NCBI RefSeq assembly: GCF_032050975.1
Contig: NZ_CP116967.1
Location: 3,407,001-3,471,000, forward strand
Source: Candidatus Nitrospira allomarina
Lineage (GTDB): Bacteria; Nitrospirota; Nitrospiria; Nitrospirales; UBA8639
Length of the DNA stretch: 64,000 nt
Direction of reading: 5' to 3'
Shown here one piece after another: positions 42,419-54,309 of the stretch. The notes under the pieces were generated by a model. The model ran no database searches. It was not told the DNA's origin and worked only from the letters and a program-made list of their open reading frames with translations. The stretch's first letter is position 1. Every line of letters starts with the position of its first letter. The position numbers and the translations under genes are program-made.

Positions 42419-45239
42419 GTTATCAGCTAGAGAGCTGGATCTATTGCAACGTATTGATGAGAAGGAAGAGTTACGACCGCTATTTTTCCGTAAAGTTAAG
42501 GGCCTAAAATGGTTCGACCCTCTCACGGAACGGGGCTATTTTAGCCCTGACGCAAACCCGAAGCCTGTGCCTGCTAAAGAGGAGGGATACGTAAATATAC
42601 CATTTTGGCCCGTTGTTGATTATCTCGTTAAAACGGCTCCAGAATTCGCTGATAAAAAAAACCAAGAATATGCAGAAAAATTTCTTCAAGTTCTTGTGGA
42701 TGTTACTACTTACGCCAAAAATAATGGGATTAGCAATTACCGTACTTGGTCGCAATTTGCCGAAATACTCACGCAAATACCACATAATTCAATCCCTCTT
42801 AACACCATAGATATTGTCGACTACTGGCTAGACGACAAATATGAGCAAGGTCTAGTTGCACAGAAGATAGGTAAGAAATGGTTACCAAGGCTGTTGCAAT
42901 TAAGTGATGACCATGCCTTGCAATTAGCCAAGAGAATTATCGAACTCCTCTATAAAGTAATATTTGTCGAGCGTAAGTACGGTGAGAAGGGTAAGCAGGA
43001 ATCCTCTCTGAGATTTAAGGCCTATCACGCTCAAAAAATTACTGAAATGATAGCTAGGTTAGCCGGTGAAAAACTCGGTTTAGAAGCTATTCGAATATTC
43101 GATGCACTTTTAAGAAATACTCTAGAACAACACGAGAACGATTTATGGTCCTCAATTTGGCGACCTGCGATCGAAGACCACGAGCAAAATAAGCGCCGAG
43201 AGGATGCGGGAAATGTATTGATCCAGGCGTATCGTGATTCGATTGTTGGTTACATTCGTACCAACCCAGAGGAAGCGTCAAAATATGTTAAAAGCATGCT
43301 TGAGTCTGAATATCAGACTATTCAAAGGATAGCGATATACGTAATTACTATAAATTATCATCTATTTACAATTGGAATTGATAGCCTGCTGGCTGAGAAA
43401 TATTTGGATAGTAATTATCGGCATGAGATGTGGAATTTTATAAACAAAAGCTATCCACATTTTTCAGTCACGCAAAAAGAGAAAGTACTTGAATTAATAG
43501 CCAGCATAACTAGGCAAGATGATAATGGCGAATATCATGCGGGTGCAACCGCCTACAATAAAGCCATTTGGCTTTCAGCTATAAAGGCTCATGGGGATAG
43601 GGAAGCGCAGCTCTACGCAGAAAACACAGATATTGCCAGAACTGAACCAGATCATCCCAATTTTTCGAGCTACATGTCGGTACGATGGGGAGGTCGAAAG
43701 TCACCTAGAACTCAAGAAGAATTGCAAGCGCTATCGATTGATGAGCTGATTCAGGAATTAGAGAATTACAAAGATCCAGTCGGGTTTGATGAGCCAGGTC
43801 TGGAGGGGTTGGTAAAGGTCTTTAAACAGTTAGTAAAGACAGAGCCGCTCAATTTTTATCTGAATTTGAACAAATTCATTAATCTCGATTTGGCGTATAT
43901 TTACGAGATTATCGAGGCATATAGAGACTTATGGGCAGAGAAAGCCAAATTACCCTGGGATGAAATATGGAAAAAATTATTAGATTTTTGTTCTGACATT
44001 ATTACACAGGAACGATTTTGGGACCCTGAGAATGCAAAGCAGAGAGGAAAATTTGTTGCGAACCGATATTGGATTGTGAGTAGTATCGGACAATTAATCA
44101 AGGCAGGTGCAACATCAGATGATCATGCATTTAATGAGAGATATTTAGCTGGTGCAGAAAAATTAATCGCATACCTCTTAAATCTAGAGGAAGGGAACGA
44201 ATATAAAGAAGATAGTGATGCTGTATTTATATCAATTAATAGTCCCCGTGGGCATTGCCTAGAAGCTCTAATCAATTTAACCTTACGCTCGTGCCGAATT
44301 GCAGACAAAAATAACAATAAAGATCATTCGGAGATCTGGGCACACTTTCAGCATTACTATGATTCGGAGCTGGATCGTGCGGATTCAAAAATTCCTGAGT
44401 ATGAATTTGCTACGCTGGTGACTAATTATTTGCCTAATTTCCTATATATGTCAAAAGGATGGATTCTTGAAAACCTCAGCAGGATATTTGATCAAGATCA
44501 TTATTTAAAATGGCTGTGTGCCATGCAGGGCTATGCCTATGTAGGAACAATATCTCAGGAAATTTATAATTATTTAAAAGAGCATGGTGACTTATTAAAA
44601 GTCCTCGATGATGAGAATATCAAAGACAGAGTAGAGGAGAGGGCAATTCAGAATATTGCTATCGCCTTTATAAATGACTTTGAATCTTTTGAAGAAGATA
44701 ATAGTCTCATAAATATACTAATAACTAGGAATGACCAAAAAGAAATAAGCCATTTAATATGGTTTCTCTGGACTTTGAAAAAGAAAGGCGATGACAAATT
44801 AAAAAAGAAAATCTATGAATTGTGGCAAAAAATTCAAGAAAATATCGATTTAACGACAAAAGAAGGAAGAAGGATGGCCTCCCAGCTATGCTTCTGGGCC
44901 GTATTTATAGAGCAGATCGACGAAGAAAGACGACAACTACTTCTAGCAATAGCACCTTTTTCTGATGAATCGCATAATTCAGATGCGCTATTAGAAAGTA
45001 TTTCCGAAATCAGTAAAACACAACCTTTCGAAGCCCATGAAATTTGGATGAAGATGTTAGAAGGCTCTACACCAGATTATCCAGAACAAGCGGTTAGAAA
45101 GATATTTACTAATTTACTAAACACAGGTGCTGAAGGGGTGCGTAAAGCTAAAGAGGCGGAAAGCGTGTATCTAAAAAGTGGTAATGATAGACCTTCGATT
45201 TGGTTAAGAGAAATTATAAAAGAGACAAGGGGGATGTAA
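42408..45239 (+). CDS. Large helical protein partner of SIR2, putative sensor
   Basis: The ATG at 42408 has GAGG six bases upstream, inside the SIR2 gene. The 943-residue product is strongly helical, Leu- and Lys/Glu-rich, with no membrane segment, P-loop or nuclease motif that I can find. Regular helix-turn-helix stretches (for example A-L-Q-L-A-K-R-I-I-E-L-L and W-F-L-W-T-L-K-K-K-G) suggest a TPR- or HEAT-like superhelix. The arrangement, SIR2 effector plus a large overlapping helical protein, resembles two-gene abortive infection systems in which the second protein senses phage. I cannot assign it to a named system; it may belong to a DUF4020-like group, but this is unsure. Confidence 0.75.
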   Translation: MVTRLSARELDLLQRIDEKEELRPLFFRKVKGLKWFDPLTERGYFSPDANPKPVPAKEEGYVNIPFWPVVDYLVKTAPEFADKKNQEYAEKFLQVLVDVTTYAKNNGISNYRTWSQFAEILTQIPHNSIPLNTIDIVDYWLDDKYEQGLVAQKIGKKWLPRLLQLSDDHALQLAKRIIELLYKVIFVERKYGEKGKQESSLRFKAYHAQKITEMIARLAGEKLGLEAIRIFDALLRNTLEQHENDLWSSIWRPAIEDHEQNKRREDAGNVLIQAYRDSIVGYIRTNPEEASKYVKSMLESEYQTIQRIAIYVITINYHLFTIGIDSLLAEKYLDSNYRHEMWNFINKSYPHFSVTQKEKVLELIASITRQDDNGEYHAGATAYNKAIWLSAIKAHGDREAQLYAENTDIARTEPDHPNFSSYMSVRWGGRKSPRTQEELQALSIDELIQELENYKDPVGFDEPGLEGLVKVFKQLVKTEPLNFYLNLNKFINLDLAYIYEIIEAYRDLWAEKAKLPWDEIWKKLLDFCSDIITQERFWDPENAKQRGKFVANRYWIVSSIGQLIKAGATSDDHAFNERYLAGAEKLIAYLLNLEEGNEYKEDSDAVFISINSPRGHCLEALINLTLRSCRIADKNNNKDHSEIWAHFQHYYDSELDRADSKIPEYEFATLVTNYLPNFLYMSKGWILENLSRIFDQDHYLKWLCAMQGYAYVGTISQEIYNYLKEHGDLLKVLDDENIKDRVEERAIQNIAIAFINDFESFEEDNSLINILITRNDQKEISHLIWFLWTLKKKGDDKLKKKIYELWQKIQENIDLTTKEGRRMASQLCFWAVFIEQIDEERRQLLLAIAPFSDESHNSDALLESISEISKTQPFEAHEIWMKMLEGSTPDYPEQAVRKIFTNLLNTGAEGVRKAKEAESVYLKSGNDRPSIWLREIIKETRGM

Positions 45240-45277
45240 AAAGTAGCATTATAAATACGCTCGTTGTTAAACAGTGA

Positions 45278-45294
45278 GCGTCCGCTTTTGGCCG
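45278..45294 (+). repeat. Degenerate TGTCCGCTT-type element after the SIR2 operon
   Basis: GCGTCCGCTTTTGGCCGC follows the stop of the helical protein by about 40 bp. The left half matches the elements at 41418 and 46656; the right arm is lost. GTTAAAC at 45266-45272 again fits GTTRRRY. The rest of 45240-45499 holds no gene that I can see. Confidence 0.5.
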
Positions 45295-45499
45295 CTTACA
45301 GCCACTCGTGAAAGGACCTTGAATTTGTTCTGCACGCATGGCCCGATAGCCGCAAGGTTGGATTGGCCTCTAGAGTCTGGGAAGGAGATTGCTTCTAATC
45401 GGAATGTGCTTGTCAAATACCCCTCTCATTGGCGGAGTCTAGACCTTTGATTTTATTTGATCTTGAGGGCCTTTATTTACGGTATCAAAAACAAAAATA

Positions 45500-46615
45500 A
45501 TGAAAACAGTATTTATTCTAGGAGCAGGATTTTCGCTCGACGCCGGCGCACCCACTCAAGCCAGCTTGATGGCCGAGGCTTTTCGTCTATATAGGGAAGA
45601 CCGAAGTCTTTTTGACCCTGAACGATTTGAGGACTTTAAGAAGTTTCTACTCAACCAGCTCAATGTTTCAGAAGGTAATCTCTCAAAAGTTGCCCTAGAA
45701 GACATATTTACACCACTTGATCGTTGCTTGAGTGAAAATTCTCAATTTCGCGGTATTGGTCTGGGCCAAATCATGAAAGTACGAGAGTCTGTTTTTTACG
45801 TTGTAGGTCAAACCATTCACTTGATCTTAGAACGTACTGGCAAGTCAAAGAATTATATAGATTTGTTTGCAGATTATTTAACGAAAGAGTCATCGGTAAG
45901 GTCAGGCTATAAATACAAAAGGGCGGATCCTGTAAGTGTAATCAGCACAAATTGGGATATTCTTTTGGATACCTCAATATATCGGAGCATTCGTGATGAT
46001 AGCCATGATGGAGTTGTTGACTACTGTTGTTACATAAGTTCTCTAGACAAGTCCGATGAGTCAATAAAGCCGGGATTGGAGAAGCTTGGCCAAGGAGGTT
46101 TTAATGTAAAGTTATTGAAGCTTCATGGTTCATTGAATTGGCTCCAATGCCCTCGATGCATGAGATTATATGCCAGATTTTCTGGAAAAGAAGCCATGTA
46201 CAACTTTATAAATCCTATGCCATGCAGGCATTGTGATACTAATTTCCCAGAAGAACAAGGAAATCATTTACTCGTCTCAAATTTAATAATGCCTACCTTT
46301 ATCAAGGACCTTTCAAATCCGCAATATAAGATTATATGGCAGAATGCCGGGATCGAAATATCAGAAGCCACACGAATTGTTTTCATCGGTTATTCTCTAC
46401 CTAGTGCCGATTTTGAAATGCGTCAGCTACTTTCTCGGATGATGCGAAAGAATACAAATATCGAAGTCGTTGATTATTGTAAATCCGATGATACTGAAAA
46501 GAAAGAGAGCCTCAAAAATCACTGGGGTAACTTTTTTGGTGATAGAAATGTCAAATTTCACTTTGATGGTGCCTCTCAATATATAGAGGACTTGGTTGGG
46601 TCCGAGTCAGAATAA
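45500..46615 (+). CDS. SIR2-family protein with zinc ribbon
   Basis: The 371-residue protein has V-F-I-L-G-A-G-F-S at 4-12, V-I-S-T-N-W-D at 147-153, and K-L-H-G-S-L-N-W at 207-214. Unlike the first SIR2 protein, it has a Cys4 zinc site, C217-x2-C220 and C242-x2-C245, as in canonical sirtuins, and ends with a F-I-G-Y-S-L-P-S-A-D-F-E-M NAD-site strand. No partner gene is adjacent, and no ribosome binding site is visible before the ATG (AAAACAAAAATA), so it may use an A-rich leader. Whether it is an NADase effector or a deacetylase cannot be decided from sequence. Confidence 0.85.
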   Translation: MKTVFILGAGFSLDAGAPTQASLMAEAFRLYREDRSLFDPERFEDFKKFLLNQLNVSEGNLSKVALEDIFTPLDRCLSENSQFRGIGLGQIMKVRESVFYVVGQTIHLILERTGKSKNYIDLFADYLTKESSVRSGYKYKRADPVSVISTNWDILLDTSIYRSIRDDSHDGVVDYCCYISSLDKSDESIKPGLEKLGQGGFNVKLLKLHGSLNWLQCPRCMRLYARFSGKEAMYNFINPMPCRHCDTNFPEEQGNHLLVSNLIMPTFIKDLSNPQYKIIWQNAGIEISEATRIVFIGYSLPSADFEMRQLLSRMMRKNTNIEVVDYCKSDDTEKKESLKNHWGNFFGDRNVKFHFDGASQYIEDLVGSESE

Positions 46616-46655
46616 AGACCTAAAGCAGTTGCGGGATACGATTATGAACGCTTAA

Positions 46656-46683
46656 ATGTCCGCTTATGGCCGAAGGCAGACAT
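46656..46683 (+). repeat. TGTCCGCTT-type hairpin after the second SIR2 gene
   Basis: ATGTCCGCTTATGGCCGAAGGCAGACAT forms an imperfect hairpin (ATGTC/GACAT outer, GC-TT/AAGGC inner with mismatches). It closes the AT-rich island on the right. Confidence 0.6.
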
Positions 46684-47080
46684 GTCTGTTAGCGACCCTA
46701 AGGGGTTCGGAGACAAGTCTTGCAATCCCGCCAATCTCCTGCCTTGCCTGCGAAGTCCTGCAACTTTCCCCTACGCCCCCATTTCCATTGGCCCATCGTG
46801 TTGAAGTGGGAAGGACTTTTTCTTTTCGTTTCCTCCGGGCTTAATTGGTTGGGATTATGAAGATGTATGGATTGATGGAGATAAAAAAATAGTTTTCCGT
46901 TGAAAGATGTCGGCCCAGACGGGGTAGGATGAATTCCCGCCATCAACCTGCGAGAATAACCATAGTGGAGGGAAAGGGATCAACCTTTTATTTGAATAAT
47001 AAAAAAAATACCAACTAGTGGAAAAAGAGAAAGATGCCTTTCAGAAAATAAAAAAGTATATTGTTGTCTTTCCTAAAAGC
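46684..47080. other. Right edge of the defence island, no gene seen
   Basis: The sequence changes from AT-rich to GC-richer around here. I find no supported gene. An A-rich tract (46990-47010) precedes the deaminase gene and may contain its promoter. In-frame GTG at 47018 could extend that gene by 21 residues. Confidence 0.4.
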
Positions 47081-47560
47081 ATGCAGAAACCTCAACAGCA
47101 CATAAGTCCCGAGGACTATATGCGCCTGGCGATTGTCATGGCGCAGAAGATCCCCCGGTATCCCTTCGGAGCCGTCATCGTTCGCCGGACAACTGGAGAG
47201 ATTCTCGCGAAGGGGTACAACCGTTCTTCCCGCAACCCTACCCTCCACGGCGAAATCGATGTGATCAATCGTTGTGCGGCCAAGCATGCACCGCTGGATT
47301 GGATCACCCTCGATTTGTATACGACCGCTGAACCCTGTCCCATGTGTCAGAGTGCGATCGAGTGGGCAGGCATAGCCACGGTGTACTTTGGCACGTCGAT
47401 TCCGTTTCTCCAACAACACGGGTGGAGGCAAATTGATATTCGGGCCGAGGAGGTGGCACGGAGGACTCCTTTTCGGAATACGAGAGTGATTGGGGGGATT
47501 TTGGAGCAGGAGTGTAATGCGTTGTTTGAGGCGGCACAGCGCGATGGGTTGAAGGAGTAG
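47081..47560 (+). CDS. Nucleoside/CMP deaminase family protein
   Basis: The product (159 residues from the ATG at 47081) has the zinc-binding deaminase motifs N-P-T-L-H-G-E-I-D-V-I and T-T-A-E-P-C-P-M-C, preceded by F-G-A-V-I-V-R. The T-A-E-P-C-P-M-C form and A-I-E-W-A-G-I spacing resemble guanine/nucleoside deaminases and TadA-like proteins; the L-H-G-E (not H-A-E) favours a nucleoside or guanine deaminase-type subgroup. No strong ribosome binding site helps to choose between 47081 and the upstream GTG at 47018. A minus-oriented palindromic repeat begins 17 bp after the stop. Confidence 0.8.
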   Translation: MQKPQQHISPEDYMRLAIVMAQKIPRYPFGAVIVRRTTGEILAKGYNRSSRNPTLHGEIDVINRCAAKHAPLDWITLDLYTTAEPCPMCQSAIEWAGIATVYFGTSIPFLQQHGWRQIDIRAEEVARRTPFRNTRVIGGILEQECNALFEAAQRDGLKE

Positions 47561-47577
47561 ATTTTTCGATGGTGATG

Positions 47578-47766
47578 CCGGGGTTTCGCCCCCGGACGGC
47601 GAGGTCCTTTTGTTTCGGCAAAAGGACCCAAAACCATTGACGCCCCGTCTGGTTCATTAGAACGGAGGGACGCTAACTTTTTGAAGAGCGGACCAACTCG
47701 CAAGGCTCAGACAAGGTCCGCCAGGTGCGAAGAGCGTCCCTCCCTGGGGCCAGCCGGCAGGCGTCG
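47578..47766 (-). repeat. Palindromic repeat, type A, first inverted copy
   Basis: The same unit as in the plus-oriented set but inverted, reading CCGGGG TTTCG CCCCCGG, GGTCCTTTTG TTTCGG CAAAAGGACC, then the head ending GGCAGGCGTC. It lies between the convergent deaminase and katG genes, just downstream of katG's end. A half element of a second common repeat (AGATCCTTCGCC..GGCTCAGGATGACA) follows at 47878-47905. Confidence 0.9.
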
Positions 47767-47998
47767 ACTCAATGGGCAGCTTGCTGAGTTTGAACGCCGA
47801 CCCGGTTGGCCGACCTGAAGGTGATTGGGATGACAAAGCGAGGGGAATGCCAGCCTTACCGTGCCATGGCCTAGCCAGATCCTTCGCCTAAGGCTCAGGA
47901 TGACAAAAAAATGCCAATTTACTTACCACTGTCTACCGCGTCACGTTACGACTTGGGGAGTCGAAGCGGCCGGTAATCGCCTAGCCGGATGATTCGCG

Positions 47999-50832
<2,834 letters not shown>

Positions 50833-51678
50833 TTATTCCTGGCGTTGGGTGACCTCTGTCTCGTCTGCCATCCAGGTGGGATATTGTCCCGGTTTTCCCA
50901 GAAAGGGTAAGGCCATCAACATCAACCAGGTGAGTTTGCCCGGGTCCCGGTATGCTTCCAGCCCGATCGTCATCCCTGTCTGTCCACGGCTGGGATCAGG
51001 CAGATAGGTGCCCAGCACCCGATCCCACCAGGGCAGATTAAATCCGAAGTTCCGGTTGGTCTCCCGGGGAATCACCGAATGATGGATTCGGTGCATGTCC
51101 GGCGTGACCAGGAACCATCTGAGCAGACGATCCACCGTCCAGGGAATGCGCACATTGCTATGATTGAACATGGACGTGGCATTGAGCAGGACTTCGAAGG
51201 CCACCACCGCGCCGGGTGAGGCGCCGATTAAGAGCACCGCGGCAATCTTGATGACCATGGACAGAAGAATTTCGAGCGGATGAAACCGCACGCCGGTGGT
51301 GACATCAAAATCCACATCGGTATGGTGCACCATGTGCAAGCGCCAGAGGATGGGGACCGCATGCATCAACACATGCTGAAAATACACCACCAGATCCAAC
51401 AGGATGACGGCGAGGCTGAGTTCCACCCACCAGGGCCAATCCAGTTGATGAAAGATCCCCACTTGCGCTTGCCCTGCCAGGACCGCCGCACCCACCGCCC
51501 CTGATGCCAGAAGCACCCGGATGAAGAGGGTGCTGACGCCCCCCATGGCGAGATTGATGATCCAGCGTGTGGACCGGTCGGCAGACCATGGACGTCGGGG
51601 AGCCATGCGTTCCCATATGGCCATGATGGCGAGGATGCCGATAAATGCGCTGATGCGAATGATGAGGTCAGTGTTCAT
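50833..51678 (-). CDS. Sterol desaturase / fatty acid hydroxylase family protein
   Basis: The 281-residue protein has four or more membrane helices and the eight-His diiron signature: F-Q-H-V-L-M-H, L-H-M-V-H-H-T-D-V-D-F-D and M-H-R-I-H-H-S-V-I-P-R-E-T-N-x-N-F-G-F. Such integral membrane diiron enzymes hydroxylate or desaturate lipids. The substrate (fatty acid, sterol or carotenoid) is not determined by sequence. ATG at 51678. Three inverted palindromic repeats lie upstream of it. Confidence 0.9.
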   Translation of the reverse strand: MNTDLIIRISAFIGILAIMAIWERMAPRRPWSADRSTRWIINLAMGGVSTLFIRVLLASGAVGAAVLAGQAQVGIFHQLDWPWWVELSLAVILLDLVVYFQHVLMHAVPILWRLHMVHHTDVDFDVTTGVRFHPLEILLSMVIKIAAVLLIGASPGAVVAFEVLLNATSMFNHSNVRIPWTVDRLLRWFLVTPDMHRIHHSVIPRETNRNFGFNLPWWDRVLGTYLPDPSRGQTGMTIGLEAYRDPGKLTWLMLMALPFLGKPGQYPTWMADETEVTQRQE

Positions 51679-51834
51679 GGGGAGACTTTAGATTTGCCTT
51701 AACACACTAGCTCACCTTCCCGTGTCGGACAAAGGAAAAGGAGGGGAATCCTTTGACAGGGGGTCATAGGGGGAAAATCCTATTCTGAATGGTGACATTA
51801 GCACTTGGCGCGACTCGTTTTTTTTTCGGTGCAT

Positions 51835-52077
51835 TCCGGGGTTTCGCCCCCGGACGGCGAGGTTTCGCCTGGTGCGTCTCGAAGAGCGCGACATTTGTTG
51901 TGGAGGCAAAAGGACCCAAAACCATTGACGCCCCGTCTGGCCTTATTGCAGAGGAGGGACGCGAACCTTTTGAAGAGCGGCCCAACTCGCCGGGCTCAGA
52001 CACGGGCCGCTAAATGCGAAGAGCGTCCCTCCTTGAGCCAGCCGGCAGGCGTCGGACAAAGTAGGAGAGGAACCTTT
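51835..52077 (-). repeat. Palindromic repeat, type A, inverted, first of a duplicated pair
   Basis: The unit from CCGGGGTTTCGCCCCCGG to GGCAGGCGTCGG, with the 40-bp GTGCGTCTCGAAGAGCGCGAC insert in place of a normal second hairpin. It is almost identical to 52191-52432, including the following GACAAAGTAGGAGAGGAACC. Confidence 0.9.
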
Positions 52078-52190
52078 ATGGGATTCATTAGAAAGTGGGA
52101 GAATCGCAGGAAGGATAGAAAGGATAAAGAAGCTGCGGTTCAGCTCCTGAGCGGAGCGCTTGCGTGGGGCGTCTTTTCCTTTTTGAGCTT

Positions 52191-52432
52191 CCGGGGTTTC
52201 GCCCCCGGACGGCGAGGTTTCGCCTGGTGCGTCTCGAAGAGCGCGACATTTGTTGTGGAGGCAAAAGTGGCCAAAACCATTGACGCCCCGTCTGGCCTTA
52301 TTGCAGAGGAGGGACGCGAACTTTTTGAAGAGCGGCCCAACTCGCCGGGCTCAGACACGGGCCGCTAAATGCGAAGAGCGTCCCTCCTTGAGCCAGCCGG
52401 CAGGCGTCGGACAAAGTAGGAGAGGAACCTTT
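52191..52432 (-). repeat. Palindromic repeat, type A, inverted, second of a duplicated pair
   Basis: Offset by 356 bp from the previous copy with only a few differences, for example GCAAAAGTGGCC for GCAAAAGGACCC. It is preceded by GCTCCTGAGCGGAGCGCTTGCG (52144-52165), the inverted form of the module found after plus-strand copies. Confidence 0.9.
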
Positions 52433-52490
52433 ATGGGTTTCTAGGAAAAGTGGGAGAATGGCAAGAATGATAGTAAAGGGAAGATAAATG

Positions 52491-52679
52491 CCGGGGTTTT
52501 GCCCCCGGACGGCGAGGTCCTTTTGTTTCAGCAAAAGGACCCAAAACCATTGACGCCCCGTCTGGCCTTATTGCAGAGAAGGGACGCGAACTTTTTGAAG
52601 AGCGGCCCAACTCGCCGGGCTCACACAAGGGCCGCCAGATGCGAAGAGCGTCCCTCCTTGGGCCAGCCGGCAGGCGTCG
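52491..52679 (-). repeat. Palindromic repeat, type A, inverted, canonical
   Basis: Second hairpin intact: GGTCCTTTTG TTTCAG CAAAAGGACC; third CCGGGG TTTTG CCCCCGG. The following 52680-52889 holds a half repeat AGATCCTTCGCG..CGCTCAGGATGAC at 52743-52770 and otherwise nothing that I can call. Confidence 0.9.
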
Positions 52680-52889
52680 AAAAAAAGTCATGTGTGGGAG
52701 GAGAACGTGTGGTGTGAAACGGGCGTGAAGTGGTTAGGGCACAGATCCTTCGCGTTCGCTCAGGATGACAACGCAGAGAGAACGGGTTGCTAACAATCTG
52801 CAAGGATATCGGAGCGGGAGAAGAGAGAGGCTCGATTACACCTAGTAGAAATGATGCTTTCAGATTGCAAATCAAGCGGAGTGGGGCGA

Positions 52890-53828
52890 TTATCTTCTAT
52901 TTTGTGAGACCATCTGTCGGGTGGTGCGGGATCTTCCCTGTGGTTTCTTCCGTTGTTTATGCCTACGTGAAATTTTTTTGTTGACCCATTCGTGTAACGC
53001 TATCCATACGGTATCCGCCCCGCTGTTCTCTCTGGTTGCCTCTTGCGCACATGTCAGAATTTCCTGATATGACCGCACGTGGAACTGGACCTGATCCTGC
53101 CTGACGGTCCGGGTGAAGTCGCTCCATTCAGGGGCTTTGACCTTTTGGGCCATGGGCAGGTCGGCGCTGTCTACATAGACGATGACGACCGCCGGTTGCT
53201 TATTTTTCTGCCGCGCCAGCTTATAGGCCACGACGAGAGTGCGCATCCATTGGTAGGCCGGTCCCGCGAATGGACAGGGGTTGTAATCTGTTTGGGCATC
53301 GAGGTGAAAGACTTTCGGAATGATGTCCCAATATTGAATGTCTTTTTCGCTTAAGGCGCACCGACTGGTCATGTCGATGACTCGCTTGGCTTGCTGGGCA
53401 TAGTTTCCGTTGCACGGGACGGAGCCTTTGCGCCGCACCGTTTGCGAGCACGCCCCTCCATCCTGCTCCGTAAATTTACATTCAAACATGATCACGGAAT
53501 GGGGATTTTCCGCATAGACATCCACTTGGGTCGGACGAGGTTCATTGAGCAATGATGGGCGCGCGCGCCATTCCAAGGTGATTTCCCATGGGCCACCGGC
53601 CAGCACCCCCAGGTTGGTTGCCAGGGCATCGAGAATCGCCTCGCAATCGGGGGAGGTTTTGATGGTGCCGAAGACATCAATCGCGAGTGCTTGGGATGAA
53701 TGCGTGACATGCGTATCGATGGCTCCTCCCCGGCCTGTGTGCCACGGAAAGGTGTCCCATGGCTCACAGGCTTGATGCGCGTGGGGAAAGATATTGCGTT
53801 CAAGGCGTGTTCTGGTGGCGTGATCCAT
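52890..53828 (-). CDS. PD-(D/E)XK nuclease-like protein with Cys cluster
   Basis: The 312-residue protein has Q-V-D-V-Y-A-E-N-P-H-S-V-I-M-F-E-C-K-F-T, a PD-(D/E)XK-type site (Asp, then Glu-x-Lys). Four Cys follow in the order C-S-Q, P-C-N-G-N-Y, R-C-A-L, N-P-C-P-F, spaced as in nuclease families with an iron-sulfur or zinc site (PGN_0703-like putative restriction endonucleases). The C-terminus is very basic (R-R-H-K-Q-R-K-K-P-Q-G-R), suiting nucleic acid binding. Not linked to a methylase. It lies between minus-oriented palindromic repeats. Confidence 0.7.
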   Translation of the reverse strand: MDHATRTRLERNIFPHAHQACEPWDTFPWHTGRGGAIDTHVTHSSQALAIDVFGTIKTSPDCEAILDALATNLGVLAGGPWEITLEWRARPSLLNEPRPTQVDVYAENPHSVIMFECKFTEQDGGACSQTVRRKGSVPCNGNYAQQAKRVIDMTSRCALSEKDIQYWDIIPKVFHLDAQTDYNPCPFAGPAYQWMRTLVVAYKLARQKNKQPAVVIVYVDSADLPMAQKVKAPEWSDFTRTVRQDQVQFHVRSYQEILTCAQEATRENSGADTVWIALHEWVNKKISRRHKQRKKPQGRSRTTRQMVSQNRR

Positions 53829-53992
53829 ACGTGTTGGCCTTTAAAGTGAGCATAGAAATTGGAATGTGGTGTTTATTATCTTTATCGGTAAAGGGGGGAT
53901 GAAGCTGAATGATGTGAGGAGAATTGGAGTTGGGAGAGAGGTTTAGAGAAGAGGAATGACAGGGACTGAATGCAGAAAAGGAATGCTGTCCT

Positions 53993-54180
53993 CCGGGGTT
54001 TCGTCCCCGGGCGACGAGGTCCTTTTGTTTCGGCAAAAGGACCCAAAACCATTGACGCCCCGTCTGGCCTCATTGAAGCGGAGGGCCGCTAACTTTTTGA
54101 AGAGCGGACCAACTCGCGGGACTCAGACAAGGTCCGCCAGATGCAAAGAGCATCCCTCCTGGGGCCAGCCGGAAGGCGTC
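53993..54180 (-). repeat. Palindromic repeat, type A, inverted
   Basis: CCGGGG TTTCGT CCCCGG, GGTCCTTTTG TTTCGG CAAAAGGACC, apical GCGGACC...GGTCCGC. The inner stem has changed on one side (GAGCATCCCTCC), a sign of decay. It lies between the 3' end of the DUF1566 gene and the start of the nuclease-like gene. Confidence 0.9.
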
Positions 54181-54309
54181 GGAGAAATTCGGAGAGGAAT
54201 TTTTTATTGATGACTATGAAAGAGGAAGAAGTGCAGACCTGACTGAAAATGAGAAAGATTTTGAGATGAGAGGAAGGGGGGCTCCATCCCCTATTATTCT
54301 TAAGCCTCA

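Noticed and set aside
51789-52368. Frames encoding PDGEVLLFRQKDPKPLTPR-like or PDGASMVLGPFAETKGPRR-like products
   Set aside because: Such products appear wherever the palindromic repeat occurs, in several frames and on both strands (for example 27591, 31134, 47304, 52431, 55133). They are translations of the repeat, not genes.
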